NCBI GenBank assembly: GCA_016190505.1
Contig: JACPQM010000046.1
Coordinates: forward strand, 62,001 to 126,000
DNA length: 64,000 bases
Reading direction: 5' to 3'
Origin: Chloroflexota bacterium
Lineage (GTDB): Bacteria; Chloroflexota; Dehalococcoidia; JACPQK01
Shown here in pieces: positions 8,754 to 17,170 of the stretch. Numbering within the stretch: position 1 is the stretch's first letter; each line of letters starts with the position of its first letter. The notes beneath the pieces were generated by a model. It had not been told where the DNA came from and made no database searches. It saw only the letters and a program-made list of their open reading frames with translations. Made by a program: the position numbers and the translations under genes.

Positions 8754-10010
8754 TCAGGGGATCCCCAGCACGCCCTTGCACACTTCCTGGAACTCGGCCA
8801 GGGTAATGAACGTACGATGGGTCATGACGGAGCTCTTGGCCCGCTCGATGATCTCGGCCACGTCAGCCTCGGTGTAAGGATAGCCCCAGTGTTGAAGCAC
8901 ATCAGAAACGAAGGTCGGATACCGCCCAAAGAAGACGGTGGGGGCAATGACGTTCTCGAAGCGGCGGCCCACCACCTCGGCGGCAATGCCGATGGGGGTC
9001 TCTGGCGCGTCGCCAGCCTCCCAGTGGCCCCATCCTGGCTCCGTGGGCCACAATGCACCCGCGATGGGCTTCCACGGATGCATGGTGACCCCGAAGGCCA
9101 CCTCGACCAGCTTGCAGGTGTCGTAAAGGCGGTCCAGCTTGATCCCCGTATCTACCCCGTAGAGCGCCAGGGCCGCGGCGGCCTCCTCCAGCGCCACCAC
9201 GCCCCCCCGGTCACCCACGCCCAGGACTGAGGCGTCAAGCCAGTCGGCCCCATTCTCGGCAGCCACCAGGCAGTTGCCCGTGGCCAGGCCCAGGTCGTTG
9301 TGGAACTGGATGTAGAAGGGCTTGTCACCTATGGTCTGTCTCAGGCTCCGCACGTAATGGGCGGTGGCCGCGGGGTGGCTGTTGCCCCGGCTGTCCCACA
9401 CATAGATGCCATCAGCCCCGGCCTCGATGGCCGCGCCGTAGAAGCTCTGAATAGTGTCCAAGCGATGTCGCATAGGGTCTCCCAGGCTTACGATGACCGT
9501 CGCCCCCTCTCGCTTGGAAAAAGAGGTCACCTGCTGGATAACATCTATGACCATCGCCTTGCCACCGTCTGCGGCATAATCGGAGAACACGTCCTGGGCG
9601 GAGGTGACGATGATGGGCACGATGGACTCGCCGCCCATGTCAATATGCCGCTTGTAGACCTCTTTCCAGTCAGGGCGCAGCGGCACGCGGGTGCCTGGGC
9701 CCTTGACCGATATGGGGGCCTTGATGCCGTGGGTCTTGCACCAGCGAATGTAGTCTTTCTGCTCCCGGTAGGCGGCACCACCTGGCACGGTGATCTCGCC
9801 AACTCCGAGGTCGTCCAGTGCCCGGGTGATTTCGATGCGCTTCGCCCAGCCCAGATGGCAGCCCGTGGCATCCTCTCCCTCGCGAAGCGTGCAGTCAATG
9901 AACCTGACCCGACCATGCTTGAGGTCACCCCGGGCAGCCACCTCCGGCTCCCAGTAAGTAGGGACCGCAAACCATTTGCTCGGGACATGCCAGGGTTGCC
10001 CCACCACCAT
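8754..10010 (-). CDS. HMGL-like aldolase/synthase (isopropylmalate synthase, citramalate synthase or HMG-CoA lyase family)
   Basis: 418 residues forming a DRE-TIM-type barrel. The start motif is D-C-T-L-R-E-G-E-D, a variant of D-x-T-x-R-D-G; the metal-binding F-H-N-D-L-G-L-A-T-G-N and the V-G-D-R-G-G loop follow. Family members condense acetyl-CoA with 2-oxoacids or cleave hydroxyacyl-CoA. Asp replaced by Glu in the R-E-G triplet is also seen in some family members. AGGGGGAG lies six bases before the ATG. There is no LeuA dimer domain, the protein ending soon after the barrel plus helical tail. It is coupled to the lyase gene 7811-8752, so the two probably act in sequence. Confidence 0.7.
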   Translation of the reverse strand: MVVGQPWHVPSKWFAVPTYWEPEVAARGDLKHGRVRFIDCTLREGEDATGCHLGWAKRIEITRALDDLGVGEITVPGGAAYREQKDYIRWCKTHGIKAPISVKGPGTRVPLRPDWKEVYKRHIDMGGESIVPIIVTSAQDVFSDYAADGGKAMVIDVIQQVTSFSKREGATVIVSLGDPMRHRLDTIQSFYGAAIEAGADGIYVWDSRGNSHPAATAHYVRSLRQTIGDKPFYIQFHNDLGLATGNCLVAAENGADWLDASVLGVGDRGGVVALEEAAAALALYGVDTGIKLDRLYDTCKLVEVAFGVTMHPWKPIAGALWPTEPGWGHWEAGDAPETPIGIAAEVVGRRFENVIAPTVFFGRYPTFVSDVLQHWGYPYTEADVAEIIERAKSSVMTHRTFITLAEFQEVCKGVLGIP

Positions 10011-10333
10011 AGCTCCCCCTTTCTAACGCCTGCCCCAGAGTGCCAGCGTCCAACGACAGCACGACCGTCTTTACCACGAAACCGATAGCTGCCTTGTAGC
10101 ATGGCCCAGTCGCCCTGTCAATGCTGCATATTAATCAGACCGCCCCTTCATGAATAGTGCGCGTTAACTATGGCCACACAACGGCCACGCGAAGGACCAA
10201 CGCCTCATCCATTGTGCGTTGGGGGGCCAGCCCCGATGGCAGCGCCGCGGGCAGCAGCCATGGCGGCAACGTCCGGAACGCCCACGGGTGAGCGTATCCG
10301 CGACGCACGGGCCGGATCCCGAGGCGAATCGGC

Positions 10334-10339
10334 TATAAT
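10334..10339 (+). promoter_or_regulatory. Consensus -10 box for the BrnTA operon
   Basis: TATAAT lies 30 bases before the BrnT start. No good -35 hexamer is visible 17-18 bases upstream (GC-rich), so activity is inferred from the perfect -10 and position. The rest of 10011-10369 contains no gene I can support. Confidence 0.4.
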
Positions 10340-10369
10340 GCTTCTCAAGAGCATGATATAGTTAAGGGC

Positions 10370-10642
10370 GTGCAATTCGAATGGGACCCCAGGAAGGCCA
10401 GGTCCAATGTCCGAAAGCACAAGGTCTCGTTCGAGGAGGCCGCCACGGCGCTTGGTGATCCATTGGCGGCTACAGGCGCTGATCCAGACCATTCTGTCAC
10501 CGCCGATAGATACGTTACCTTCGGTATCTCACAACGGGGACGGTTGTTGGTGGTCGCTCACACCGAAGAAGGTGAAACGATTCGCATCATAAGCGCTCGC
10601 GTTGCGAGCAAAAGAGAGCGGGACATCTATGAAGAACGCTAG
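10370..10642 (+). CDS. brnT: BrnT-family ribonuclease toxin
   Basis: 90 residues, typical BrnT length, with M-Q-F-E-W-D-P-R-K-A near the start, then N-V-R-K-H-K-V-S-F-E-E-A, and the C-terminal I-R-I-I-S-A-R. This is the BrnT RNase fold, which cleaves RNA and inhibits translation until neutralised by BrnA. The start is GTG. It overlaps the downstream antitoxin by 14 bases, so the pair is co-translated with toxin first, the usual brnTA order. Unlike several other toxins in this window it appears intact. It is the only plus-strand insertion within the minus-strand catabolic region. Confidence 0.85.
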   Translation: MQFEWDPRKARSNVRKHKVSFEEAATALGDPLAATGADPDHSVTADRYVTFGISQRGRLLVVAHTEEGETIRIISARVASKRERDIYEER

Positions 10643-10895
10643 CCAAACCGATAAAGAAGAATTGCGTGCGGAGTACCAACGTTCTGACTTCCCAGAAGGG
10701 CTCGTGCGTGGGAAGTACGCAAAACGCGTGCGCCAGTCATCGAACATTGTCGTCATTCGGCGGGAAGTGGCCGAAGCTTTTCCGAACGAAGAAGCTGTGA
10801 ACAGGGCACTTCTGTCATTGATCGAGATAGCGCAAAGGACCACACGCCCAACGAAGCGCTCAACCGGACGCGCGAAGAAACTGAGTGCCAACTAA
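10629..10895 (+). CDS. brnA: BrnA-family antitoxin
   Basis: 88 residues from the ATG at 10629, inside the end of brnT (start M-K-N-A-S-Q-T-D-K-E-E-L). It has the BrnA-like segment Y-Q-R-S-D-F-P-E-G-L-V-R-G-K-Y and then a basic helix pair (V-A-E-A-F-P-N-E-E-A-V-N-R-A-L) compatible with a ribbon-helix-helix DNA-binding domain that also neutralises BrnT and represses the operon. An in-frame ATG 27 bases earlier exists, but the overlap position fits the family better. Confidence 0.75.
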   Translation: MKNASQTDKEELRAEYQRSDFPEGLVRGKYAKRVRQSSNIVVIRREVAEAFPNEEAVNRALLSLIEIAQRTTRPTKRSTGRAKKLSAN

Positions 10896-10950
10896 TAGGG
10901 GCGAGGAGTTCCGTGTCCGTCCAGAACGCGGGGCGGGGATTGCTTCGTCC

Positions 10951-11985
10951 CTACTGCTGTCCGGCCCGGGAGACGATCCAGGTGGTGACCCGGTTGGGGA
11001 AGGTGATGGTTCGCTCGATGCTGAGCCCTGCCTGGGCCAGCCAGCCAGCGAACTCGCCCAGGGTGTAGGAGTTCCCTCGCTCATTGATGATGAGGGACTG
11101 CATGGCCTGGACGGCCAGGTCGGCGGGACGGGTCCGGGTGTCGTCCAGCACCCGGTCGTGGATGACCAGGCGCCCCCCGGGGACCAGCGAGGCGCGCGCC
11201 CTCTTGATAAGGTCGGCGTCCGCCTCCGGCCCTTCGAGGTGGAGCACGTTGGAGATCAGGGCCAGGTCGTAGCCTGATCCGAGGTCAATGGGTGGCTGGG
11301 CAAATATGTCACCCACCACGGTATGCACCCGGTCCGCCAGGCCGTGATTCTGCGCCATCTCCCGGGTCACCTCCACCGGGCTGGGCAGGTCAACCACGGT
11401 GGCCTCCAGTTGGGCATTGGCCCGGCAGAAGGCGAAGGAGTAGGCCCCCGGTGCACCACCCAGGTCCACCATGCGCCTGGCAAAGCTGAGGTCGTAGCCC
11501 TCAGCGAACTCCTGGGCCAGGGCCTTGCCCAGTTCGTACATGGCCCGTGCCCGGACCCGCCCGATTTGCTCGTCTTTGTAGGGGTGTCGGGAGCGCAGCT
11601 CTGGTGGGACCATCCCGTCCCTCACCGCCACAGCGGCGTGCATAAAGTTCTCGTTGAAGAACTCGTAAAGCTCCCACGAGTTGCACTGAGAGTCGGGGCT
11701 GGTGCGCACCAGGTGCCGCTGCGCCAGCGGCGAGTTGCGATAGCTGTCGCCATCCTTCTCCAGGAGCTCCATTGCGGTCAGGGCATCCAGCAAGATGCGG
11801 GCGCCACGCTGGCTGGCGCCCGTCTCGGTCATGAGTTGCTGCCAGGTCCTGGGGCCACCAGCCAGGCGCGTGAAGACGTCAAAGTGGACAATGGCCACCC
11901 GCAACGTGTGCCACTGCCGGTAGGAGTGCGCCAGCGTGGTCAGGCTGGCCACGTCGCGAATGGCCAAATGATCCTTTTGGGACAA
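10951..11985 (-). CDS. SAM-dependent O-methyltransferase (acetylserotonin/plant-type OMT family)
   Basis: 344 residues with an N-terminal winged-helix dimerisation domain (V-F-T-R-L-A-G-G-P-R-T; G-A-S-Q-R-G-A-R-I-L-L-D-A-L) and a C-terminal Rossmann fold. The SAM-binding motif is V-D-L-G-G-A-P-G-A-Y-S, followed by V-V-D-L-P and G-D-I-F. The post-motif V-L-H-L-E-G corresponds to the catalytic 'LH' region of small-molecule O-methyltransferases. It should methylate a hydroxyl or similar group on a small aromatic or polyketide-like substrate. It is downstream of two solute-binding protein genes in the same direction, after a strong hairpin. Confidence 0.8.
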   Translation of the reverse strand: MSQKDHLAIRDVASLTTLAHSYRQWHTLRVAIVHFDVFTRLAGGPRTWQQLMTETGASQRGARILLDALTAMELLEKDGDSYRNSPLAQRHLVRTSPDSQCNSWELYEFFNENFMHAAVAVRDGMVPPELRSRHPYKDEQIGRVRARAMYELGKALAQEFAEGYDLSFARRMVDLGGAPGAYSFAFCRANAQLEATVVDLPSPVEVTREMAQNHGLADRVHTVVGDIFAQPPIDLGSGYDLALISNVLHLEGPEADADLIKRARASLVPGGRLVIHDRVLDDTRTRPADLAVQAMQSLIINERGNSYTLGEFAGWLAQAGLSIERTITFPNRVTTWIVSRAGQQ

Positions 11986-12042
11986 GGGTTGACCTCCCCA
12001 ATCTCAAATGTATTGGCCGGGCCACGGCACGCGGTCCCAACC

Positions 12043-12074
12043 CAGTAGGTCGGGTTGGGAAACCTGACCTACTG
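12043..12074. terminator. 14-bp stem, tetraloop hairpin downstream of a binding-protein gene
   Basis: CAGTAGGTCGGGTT pairs with AACCTGACCTACTG (one G-T wobble) around a GGGA loop. Read on the minus strand it lies 20 bases after the stop of the gene ending at 12094 and before the methyltransferase start at 11985. No T-run follows, so termination may be weak; it probably separates high expression of the binding protein from the methyltransferase. Confidence 0.6.
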
Positions 12075-12093
12075 AGGTAGCTTCTGCTTCTAT

Positions 12094-13878
12094 CTATCTA
12101 TCCAGCCAGATCCGTTCCAGCCAGGGAGCGCTCTTCTGCGCAATCCCAGCCCGGCGGAAGCCTTTGACCCAGGGGTTGCCCGCCGAGTAGTCCAGAGGCT
12201 GGGGGACCTGGACTACCCAGGACTGGTCAGCGATGCGGTGCTGGATCTTCTTGGCGACATCAATCTGCTTGTCGGGGTCCACGGTGCGGCCCAGCTCATC
12301 CACCAACTGGTCCATCACGGAGTCCCGGACCTTGCTCTTGTTCTCCCCGACCGATGCTTTGCTATGGAAGCGACTCAGGTAGGCAAAGGGGTCGTCTACG
12401 TTCACTTTGCCAAAGCGCATGTTTTCCCACTTGGCTTGCTGGCCACGCTCCAGCCACAGAACGTACTCCGTCCATTTGATGGTGACATCAATCCCGATCT
12501 TGGGCAGCATGGCCGCAATAGCTTCAACCATCTCGTTGTGGGGAGACCCGTATTGTGCCGTGACCTCAATGGAGGTCTTGAACCCGTTAGGATACCCGGC
12601 CTCGGCCAGCAGCTTCTTCGCATCTTCCGGACGGTACTCCAGATACCTCCTGAGCTCGGGCGGGTAGTCAGACATGCGGGTGAACAGGGGGTCCACAGCA
12701 GGAGCATAGGGAGCTTCCACGCCCTCACCGTGCAGGATGGTCTTTATGAAGGCATCCCGGTCTATGGCCATGGAGACAGCCCGCCGTACCCGCACGTCCA
12801 GGAAGGGATTGTTGTCCCCGTACTGGGCCATCCACAGGAAGCCAAATCCGCTGGTCATCGGGCAGCCTTGAAGCTCGATCTTCGGGTTGCGGGCGCGGAT
12901 GTCCTCGGCCACCGTGCTGGGCATCTCGTCAGGCCAGAGGTCTGCCTGTCCAGAGCGAAGCAAGGCCACGCGGGTGCTCTGGTCCGGAATGATCAGGAAG
13001 TCCACCGCGTCCACGTAAGGGAGCCCGGGTTTCCAATAGTCGGCGAAGCGCTTGAGCGAGATCTTGACGCCCGGACGGTAGCCGGCGAACTCGAAGGGCC
13101 CCGAGCCGATGTACGAGATGTCTGGGTTGTCCCAGGTCCCGGTAGGTCCCGCTGACTCCTTGGCCAGGATGACCGCTCCGTACTGGCTGAACAGGCCGGT
13201 GGGGATGAGGGCCGGCAGTGGTTGGTCGGTCTCGAAGCGCACTGTGTAGCGGTCAGCGGCCTCTATCTTCTTGACATGGGCAGCGACCGGCTGAATAGCC
13301 CGGATGGGCACTTGATGGAAGGCGCGGGTCAAGCTGAACACCACGTCGTCGGCGGTGACCTCACGCCCGTTCACCGGGGCCTTGTTTTGGAACCGCATGC
13401 CCTGCTGGAGCTTCACTTCAAACAGGTTGTCGTTCACCCACTTCCAACTCTGGGCGGTATCGGGAGCGATGACGCTCTCGCAAGCAGGGCTGCCCTCAGT
13501 GGTCGGGGTGTTGAAGAGCATGCTGTACACGGCGTTGTGCGTCTTGCGCAGGTCGTTATAGCCACCCGTGACTTTCATCATGTCCCATCCCGGCGGGTCC
13601 GCCCTGAGCAGGACCTTGAGGAGGCCGCCCTTCTTGGGTCCGGACACGGCTGCCGCAGTCGGGGCCACTGCGGGCTTTGCCGTGGGCGCAGGCGTGGGGG
13701 TGGCCGCCGGCTTTGCCTGCGGGGTAGCCGTCGCCGACGCCGGAGCGGTCGCCACCGGGGTCGCAGTAGATTGCGCTGGTGGACTAGTAGGCGCCGGCGT
13801 CGCCTCCTGGGCCGCCGGGCCGCAAGCGGCCAAGGCCAGCACCACGGCCCCTACGGCCGCCAATAGCTTCCGTGACAT
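12094..13878 (-). CDS. ABC transporter substrate-binding lipoprotein, family 5
   Basis: 594 residues from the ATG at 13878, which has GAGGAGG eight bases upstream. Signal peptide with lipobox L-A-A-C-G-P-A-A, then about 60 residues of Ala/Thr/Pro linker, then the periplasmic-binding body (V-N-G-R-E-V-T-A-D-D-V; G-S-G-P-F-E-F-A-G; V-R-R-A-V-S-M-A-I-D-R; L-L-A-E-A-G-Y-P-N-G-F). It follows another binding-protein gene by 20 bases, so both receptors are probably made together and may deliver related ligands to one permease encoded elsewhere. Close paralogue of 13899-15680. Confidence 0.9.
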   Translation of the reverse strand: MSRKLLAAVGAVVLALAACGPAAQEATPAPTSPPAQSTATPVATAPASATATPQAKPAATPTPAPTAKPAVAPTAAAVSGPKKGGLLKVLLRADPPGWDMMKVTGGYNDLRKTHNAVYSMLFNTPTTEGSPACESVIAPDTAQSWKWVNDNLFEVKLQQGMRFQNKAPVNGREVTADDVVFSLTRAFHQVPIRAIQPVAAHVKKIEAADRYTVRFETDQPLPALIPTGLFSQYGAVILAKESAGPTGTWDNPDISYIGSGPFEFAGYRPGVKISLKRFADYWKPGLPYVDAVDFLIIPDQSTRVALLRSGQADLWPDEMPSTVAEDIRARNPKIELQGCPMTSGFGFLWMAQYGDNNPFLDVRVRRAVSMAIDRDAFIKTILHGEGVEAPYAPAVDPLFTRMSDYPPELRRYLEYRPEDAKKLLAEAGYPNGFKTSIEVTAQYGSPHNEMVEAIAAMLPKIGIDVTIKWTEYVLWLERGQQAKWENMRFGKVNVDDPFAYLSRFHSKASVGENKSKVRDSVMDQLVDELGRTVDPDKQIDVAKKIQHRIADQSWVVQVPQPLDYSAGNPWVKGFRRAGIAQKSAPWLERIWLDR

Positions 13879-13898
13879 TCGTTCGCCTCCTCTAAGCA

Positions 13899-15680
13899 TT
13901 ATCTATCGAGCCAGATTATCTCATTGTAAGTGCTGGCGAAGGCGGCATAGCCGCCTCGGTTCCAGTTCTTGACCCAAATGTTGGCCGCGCTGTAGTCCTT
14001 GACATCCGGTATGGACACCACCCATGCCTGGTCTACGATGCGGAACTGGATCTGTGCGGCCAACTCTTTCTGCTTGGCCGGGTCCACGGTGACCAGCAGT
14101 TGGTCAATAAACGGGTCGAGACCGGGGTCAGCTATGCCCGCCTTGTTCTCCGCACAGCCTATCTTGCTGTTGAGCTTGGCCAGATGGCGCCACTCGTCCT
14201 CGTAGGCCATGCGGCCAATGCGCATCCCCTCCCATTTGCAGACCTGGCCCCTTTGAAGCCACGTGGCGTACTCCATCCAGTTGAGCCGGGCCTCGATACC
14301 CACCTGCGCCAACTGGGCGTTCAGGGCCTGCACTATCTCCGGATAGGGAGACGTGTACTGTGCGGTAATCTCGATCCCGGTTTTGATCGAACCCGGTGGG
14401 TACCCCGCCTCAGCGAGAAGCTTCTTGGCCTCCTCGGGCCGGTACTCCAGGTACTTACGGATCTCCGGTGGGAAGTCGCCCGTAGCCAGATACCACTCGT
14501 GCAGCGCTGGGGGAGCATGGGGGGTGTCATAGCCGCGTCCTTGCATGGTGCTCTTCAGCAGGTTGTCCCGGTCCACCGCCATGGACACAGCCCGACGCAC
14601 CCGCAGGTCGCTGAATGGCGACTTGGGGTTCATCGCATCCATCCACAGGAAGTTGTAGCCCGAGGTGGCGGGACACCCCTGGATGTTGATGCGAGGGTCC
14701 TTCTCCAGGACGCTCACGATGGGGGCGGGCACTTCCTCCACTATCATGTCCAGCCTGCCGGAGCGCAGGCTGGCGGTGCGTGTGCTGATGTCGGGCATGA
14801 TGACGTACTCGAGGCCGTCCAGGTAGGGCAAACCCTCTTTCCAGTAGCTGGGGTTCTTCTCGTGGACCACCTTGACCCCAGGCCGGTACTCCTTGAACAT
14901 GAAGGGGCCAGTGCCGATGTACGCCTTATAGGGGTCGTTGACTACCTCTTTGGGCCAGACCTCCTTGGGCACCACGGTCGTTCCATACTGGGTGGCCAAG
15001 AGAGTCGTCGGAACCTGAGGGACCGGCCCAGCGGTCTTGAGGCGTACCGTGTATTTGTCCACAACGTCTATGCTCTTGATGCGCGGCGCCAGGCTGTCCG
15101 CACCCCGGATAGGATAGACGAACAGCGCCCGGTTGAGGCTATAGGCCAGATCGTCGGCCGTAGCCTCCCTTCCGTTCACTGGGGGCTTGTTGTGGAATTT
15201 CAACCCCGGACGCAGCTTGAACTCCACGGTGGTCTCGTCCACCACACGCCAACTCTCCAGGAGTTCCAGACGCACGGTGGTCTGGCATGGCTTGACCTCG
15301 GGAGTACTGGGCTGGCTGGCCAGAGTGTTGAACACCACGATGAACTGCTTTCGCATGTCCAGATAGCCACCGGTGATCTGCATGACGTCCCACCCAAAAG
15401 GGTCGGTGCGCAAGGGCGTCTTCAGCACACCCCCGTACTTGGGCTTGGCTATCGCCGGCGCCGCAGTTGCCACGGGCGCGGGCGTGGCCGTGGCTGCGGC
15501 TGCGGCCGCGGCCGCGGCCGGCGTCGGCCCCTGCGGTAGGGGCGTAGCGGTGACCGAAGGTGCGGTGGTGGCCCGCACGGGCGGGTTGGTGGGTGTGGCT
15601 GTCGCCTCCTGGGCCGCCGGGCCGCAAGCTGCCAGGGCCAATAGCATGGCGCCCAGGGCAGCCAGTAGCTTGGTCCTCAT
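13899..15680 (-). CDS. ABC transporter substrate-binding lipoprotein, family 5
   Basis: 593 residues from the ATG at 15680, with AAGGAGG upstream; the longer frame to 15710 would overlap the PrpD-like gene and add residues before the signal peptide. The lipobox is L-A-A-C-G-P-A-A, followed by a linker with an unusual eight-alanine run encoded by GCG/GCC repeats near 15490-15520. Body motifs: V-N-G-R-E-A-T-A-D-D-L, G-T-G-P-F-M-F-K-E, V-R-R-A-V-S-M-A-V-D-R, L-L-A-E-A-G-Y-P-P-G. It sits 26 bases after the MmgE/PrpD gene, pointing to a shared transcript. Confidence 0.9.
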   Translation of the reverse strand: MRTKLLAALGAMLLALAACGPAAQEATATPTNPPVRATTAPSVTATPLPQGPTPAAAAAAAAATATPAPVATAAPAIAKPKYGGVLKTPLRTDPFGWDVMQITGGYLDMRKQFIVVFNTLASQPSTPEVKPCQTTVRLELLESWRVVDETTVEFKLRPGLKFHNKPPVNGREATADDLAYSLNRALFVYPIRGADSLAPRIKSIDVVDKYTVRLKTAGPVPQVPTTLLATQYGTTVVPKEVWPKEVVNDPYKAYIGTGPFMFKEYRPGVKVVHEKNPSYWKEGLPYLDGLEYVIMPDISTRTASLRSGRLDMIVEEVPAPIVSVLEKDPRINIQGCPATSGYNFLWMDAMNPKSPFSDLRVRRAVSMAVDRDNLLKSTMQGRGYDTPHAPPALHEWYLATGDFPPEIRKYLEYRPEEAKKLLAEAGYPPGSIKTGIEITAQYTSPYPEIVQALNAQLAQVGIEARLNWMEYATWLQRGQVCKWEGMRIGRMAYEDEWRHLAKLNSKIGCAENKAGIADPGLDPFIDQLLVTVDPAKQKELAAQIQFRIVDQAWVVSIPDVKDYSAANIWVKNWNRGGYAAFASTYNEIIWLDR

Positions 15681-15706
15681 TGCCGTCCTCCTTTCCAACT
15701 TCATAT

Positions 15707-17080
15707 TCACGCGGGGGTGCTGGCACTTGCCATAGCCATCTCCATGACCGTGCCAATGTCGTCTACGCTGTCAATCTGCGGCAGGGTGGCTGCCAGGCAT
15801 CCCACCACGTCAGGGGAGAGCGCCAGCGTGGCGCAGTCCTTGAACTTCACCAACAACTCGTCCCACTCCATGTGGGCCGGGACCTCGGACCTCTTGCGAT
15901 GGATAAGGTGGTTGTAGGTGGTGCCATCCTTAAGCTTGATGGTCACCTCCGACACGAAATCGGGCGTGTGCTCGTACTTCGGGTGGGGGAAAATCCGTAC
16001 TTTGCGAAGCAACTCCCTGATCTGCGGGTCCCACAGGCGTTCCTCAGTGAACTGGTGAAGTCCCACTTGACCGTCTACCAGGGCGGCTGCCATGTTGTAC
16101 TCCAGGCTGAACTTGGCCTCCAGCGTGGTCTTGGGGTCGTGGTAGAACAGGCCCGCCCCGTTGTCGTCGGCGCCTACCTCGACGCTGGCAACCTCTTCGG
16201 CCCGAACAGGGTAGCGCTTCAGGAGCTGGAATATGGTATCCAGGCTGGTGTGGTTGCCCCGGCAGCAGGGGTATATCTTGGCCTTTATGCCCGGGAAGAT
16301 GAACTGCCACGGGCTGCCCAAGTGGTCGGCCGCCTTGGCCAGATCGTAGAATCCGTCTCCAGCCATTACCTTGTAAAAGCCCAGAGGCGCCTCCAGGACG
16401 TCGGGGGCAGCCGTCCAGCCCTTGCTCGCCAGCAGAGCGGCCATGACGCCGTCCTTGCAGGCGTGGCCGGCATGCAGGGGCTTGGTCATAGTACCGAAGT
16501 TCTGGCGTAGCCCGCTGGAGGTGGAGGCCACGATGCCCAGGGCATACCGGGTCGCCTGCTCGTCCAGGCCCAGGAGCTTGGCTGCCGCAGTCGCCGCGCC
16601 GAAGGGGCCCAGTGTGGCTGTAGGGTGGAAGCCGCGTTCCATGTGTTCGGCGCTAATGCCCTGGGCGATCTTGCACTCCACCTCGATGCCCAGGATGTAA
16701 GCTTCGAGCACCCTGGCCCCGGAGGCACCCAGGGCCTCGCCCAGCGAGAGGGCAACCGGCGCCACGGTAACGCTGGGATGCAGGGCGATATGCAGACCGC
16801 CGCCATCGTCGTAGTCCATAGCGTGGGACATGACCCCGTTGGCCAGGGAGGCCCACAGCGCCGAGGTGCGGAAGCCGCACCCCAGCACCGCAGCCTCGGG
16901 CTTGCCTCCCATTTCTCGGACGAATGAGGCGATGGAGCGGCCCGCAGGCTCCGTGGATCCGGCCACGGTGACCCCGAAGCAGTCCAGGAATGCCTTCTTG
17001 GCCTCTTCTACTACCGGAGGCGGCACATCCTTCAGCCTGGTTTGGACTATGAAGCGGGCGATCTTCTCGGTGGCATTCAT
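15707..17080 (-). CDS. MmgE/PrpD family protein (2-methylcitrate or cis-aconitate-type dehydratase/decarboxylase family)
   Basis: 457 residues from the ATG at 17080. Family features include F-L-D-C-F-G-V-T-V-A-G near the N-terminus, N-G-V-M-S-H-A-M-D-Y-D-D, the H-P-S-V-T-V-A-P-V-A-L-S-L-G-E-A segment, and G-H-A-C-K-D-G-V-M-A-A-L-L-A. Members dehydrate 2-methylcitrate (PrpD), decarboxylate aconitate, or have unassigned roles. The presence of a 2-methylisocitrate-lyase-like gene 7 kb downstream suggests a tricarboxylic-acid pathway, but many such clusters use divergent paralogues, so the substrate is left open. It heads a set with the two binding proteins below it. Confidence 0.8.
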   Translation of the reverse strand: MNATEKIARFIVQTRLKDVPPPVVEEAKKAFLDCFGVTVAGSTEPAGRSIASFVREMGGKPEAAVLGCGFRTSALWASLANGVMSHAMDYDDGGGLHIALHPSVTVAPVALSLGEALGASGARVLEAYILGIEVECKIAQGISAEHMERGFHPTATLGPFGAATAAAKLLGLDEQATRYALGIVASTSSGLRQNFGTMTKPLHAGHACKDGVMAALLASKGWTAAPDVLEAPLGFYKVMAGDGFYDLAKAADHLGSPWQFIFPGIKAKIYPCCRGNHTSLDTIFQLLKRYPVRAEEVASVEVGADDNGAGLFYHDPKTTLEAKFSLEYNMAAALVDGQVGLHQFTEERLWDPQIRELLRKVRIFPHPKYEHTPDFVSEVTIKLKDGTTYNHLIHRKRSEVPAHMEWDELLVKFKDCATLALSPDVVGCLAATLPQIDSVDDIGTVMEMAMASASTPA

Positions 17081-17170
17081 TTCTGCCCTCAACTCCTTTT
17101 CCCCTCTCCTCACGGAAAAGGGCCTGAGTAGGCCTGGGCAAAGCTTCCGGCCAATGTTGGTCCGACGACT

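Noticed and set aside
14100-15539. Long plus-strand open frame of 479 codons opposite a binding-protein gene
   Set aside because: It mirrors the third codon positions of a clear lipoprotein gene on the other strand and has no family motif or ribosome-binding site.
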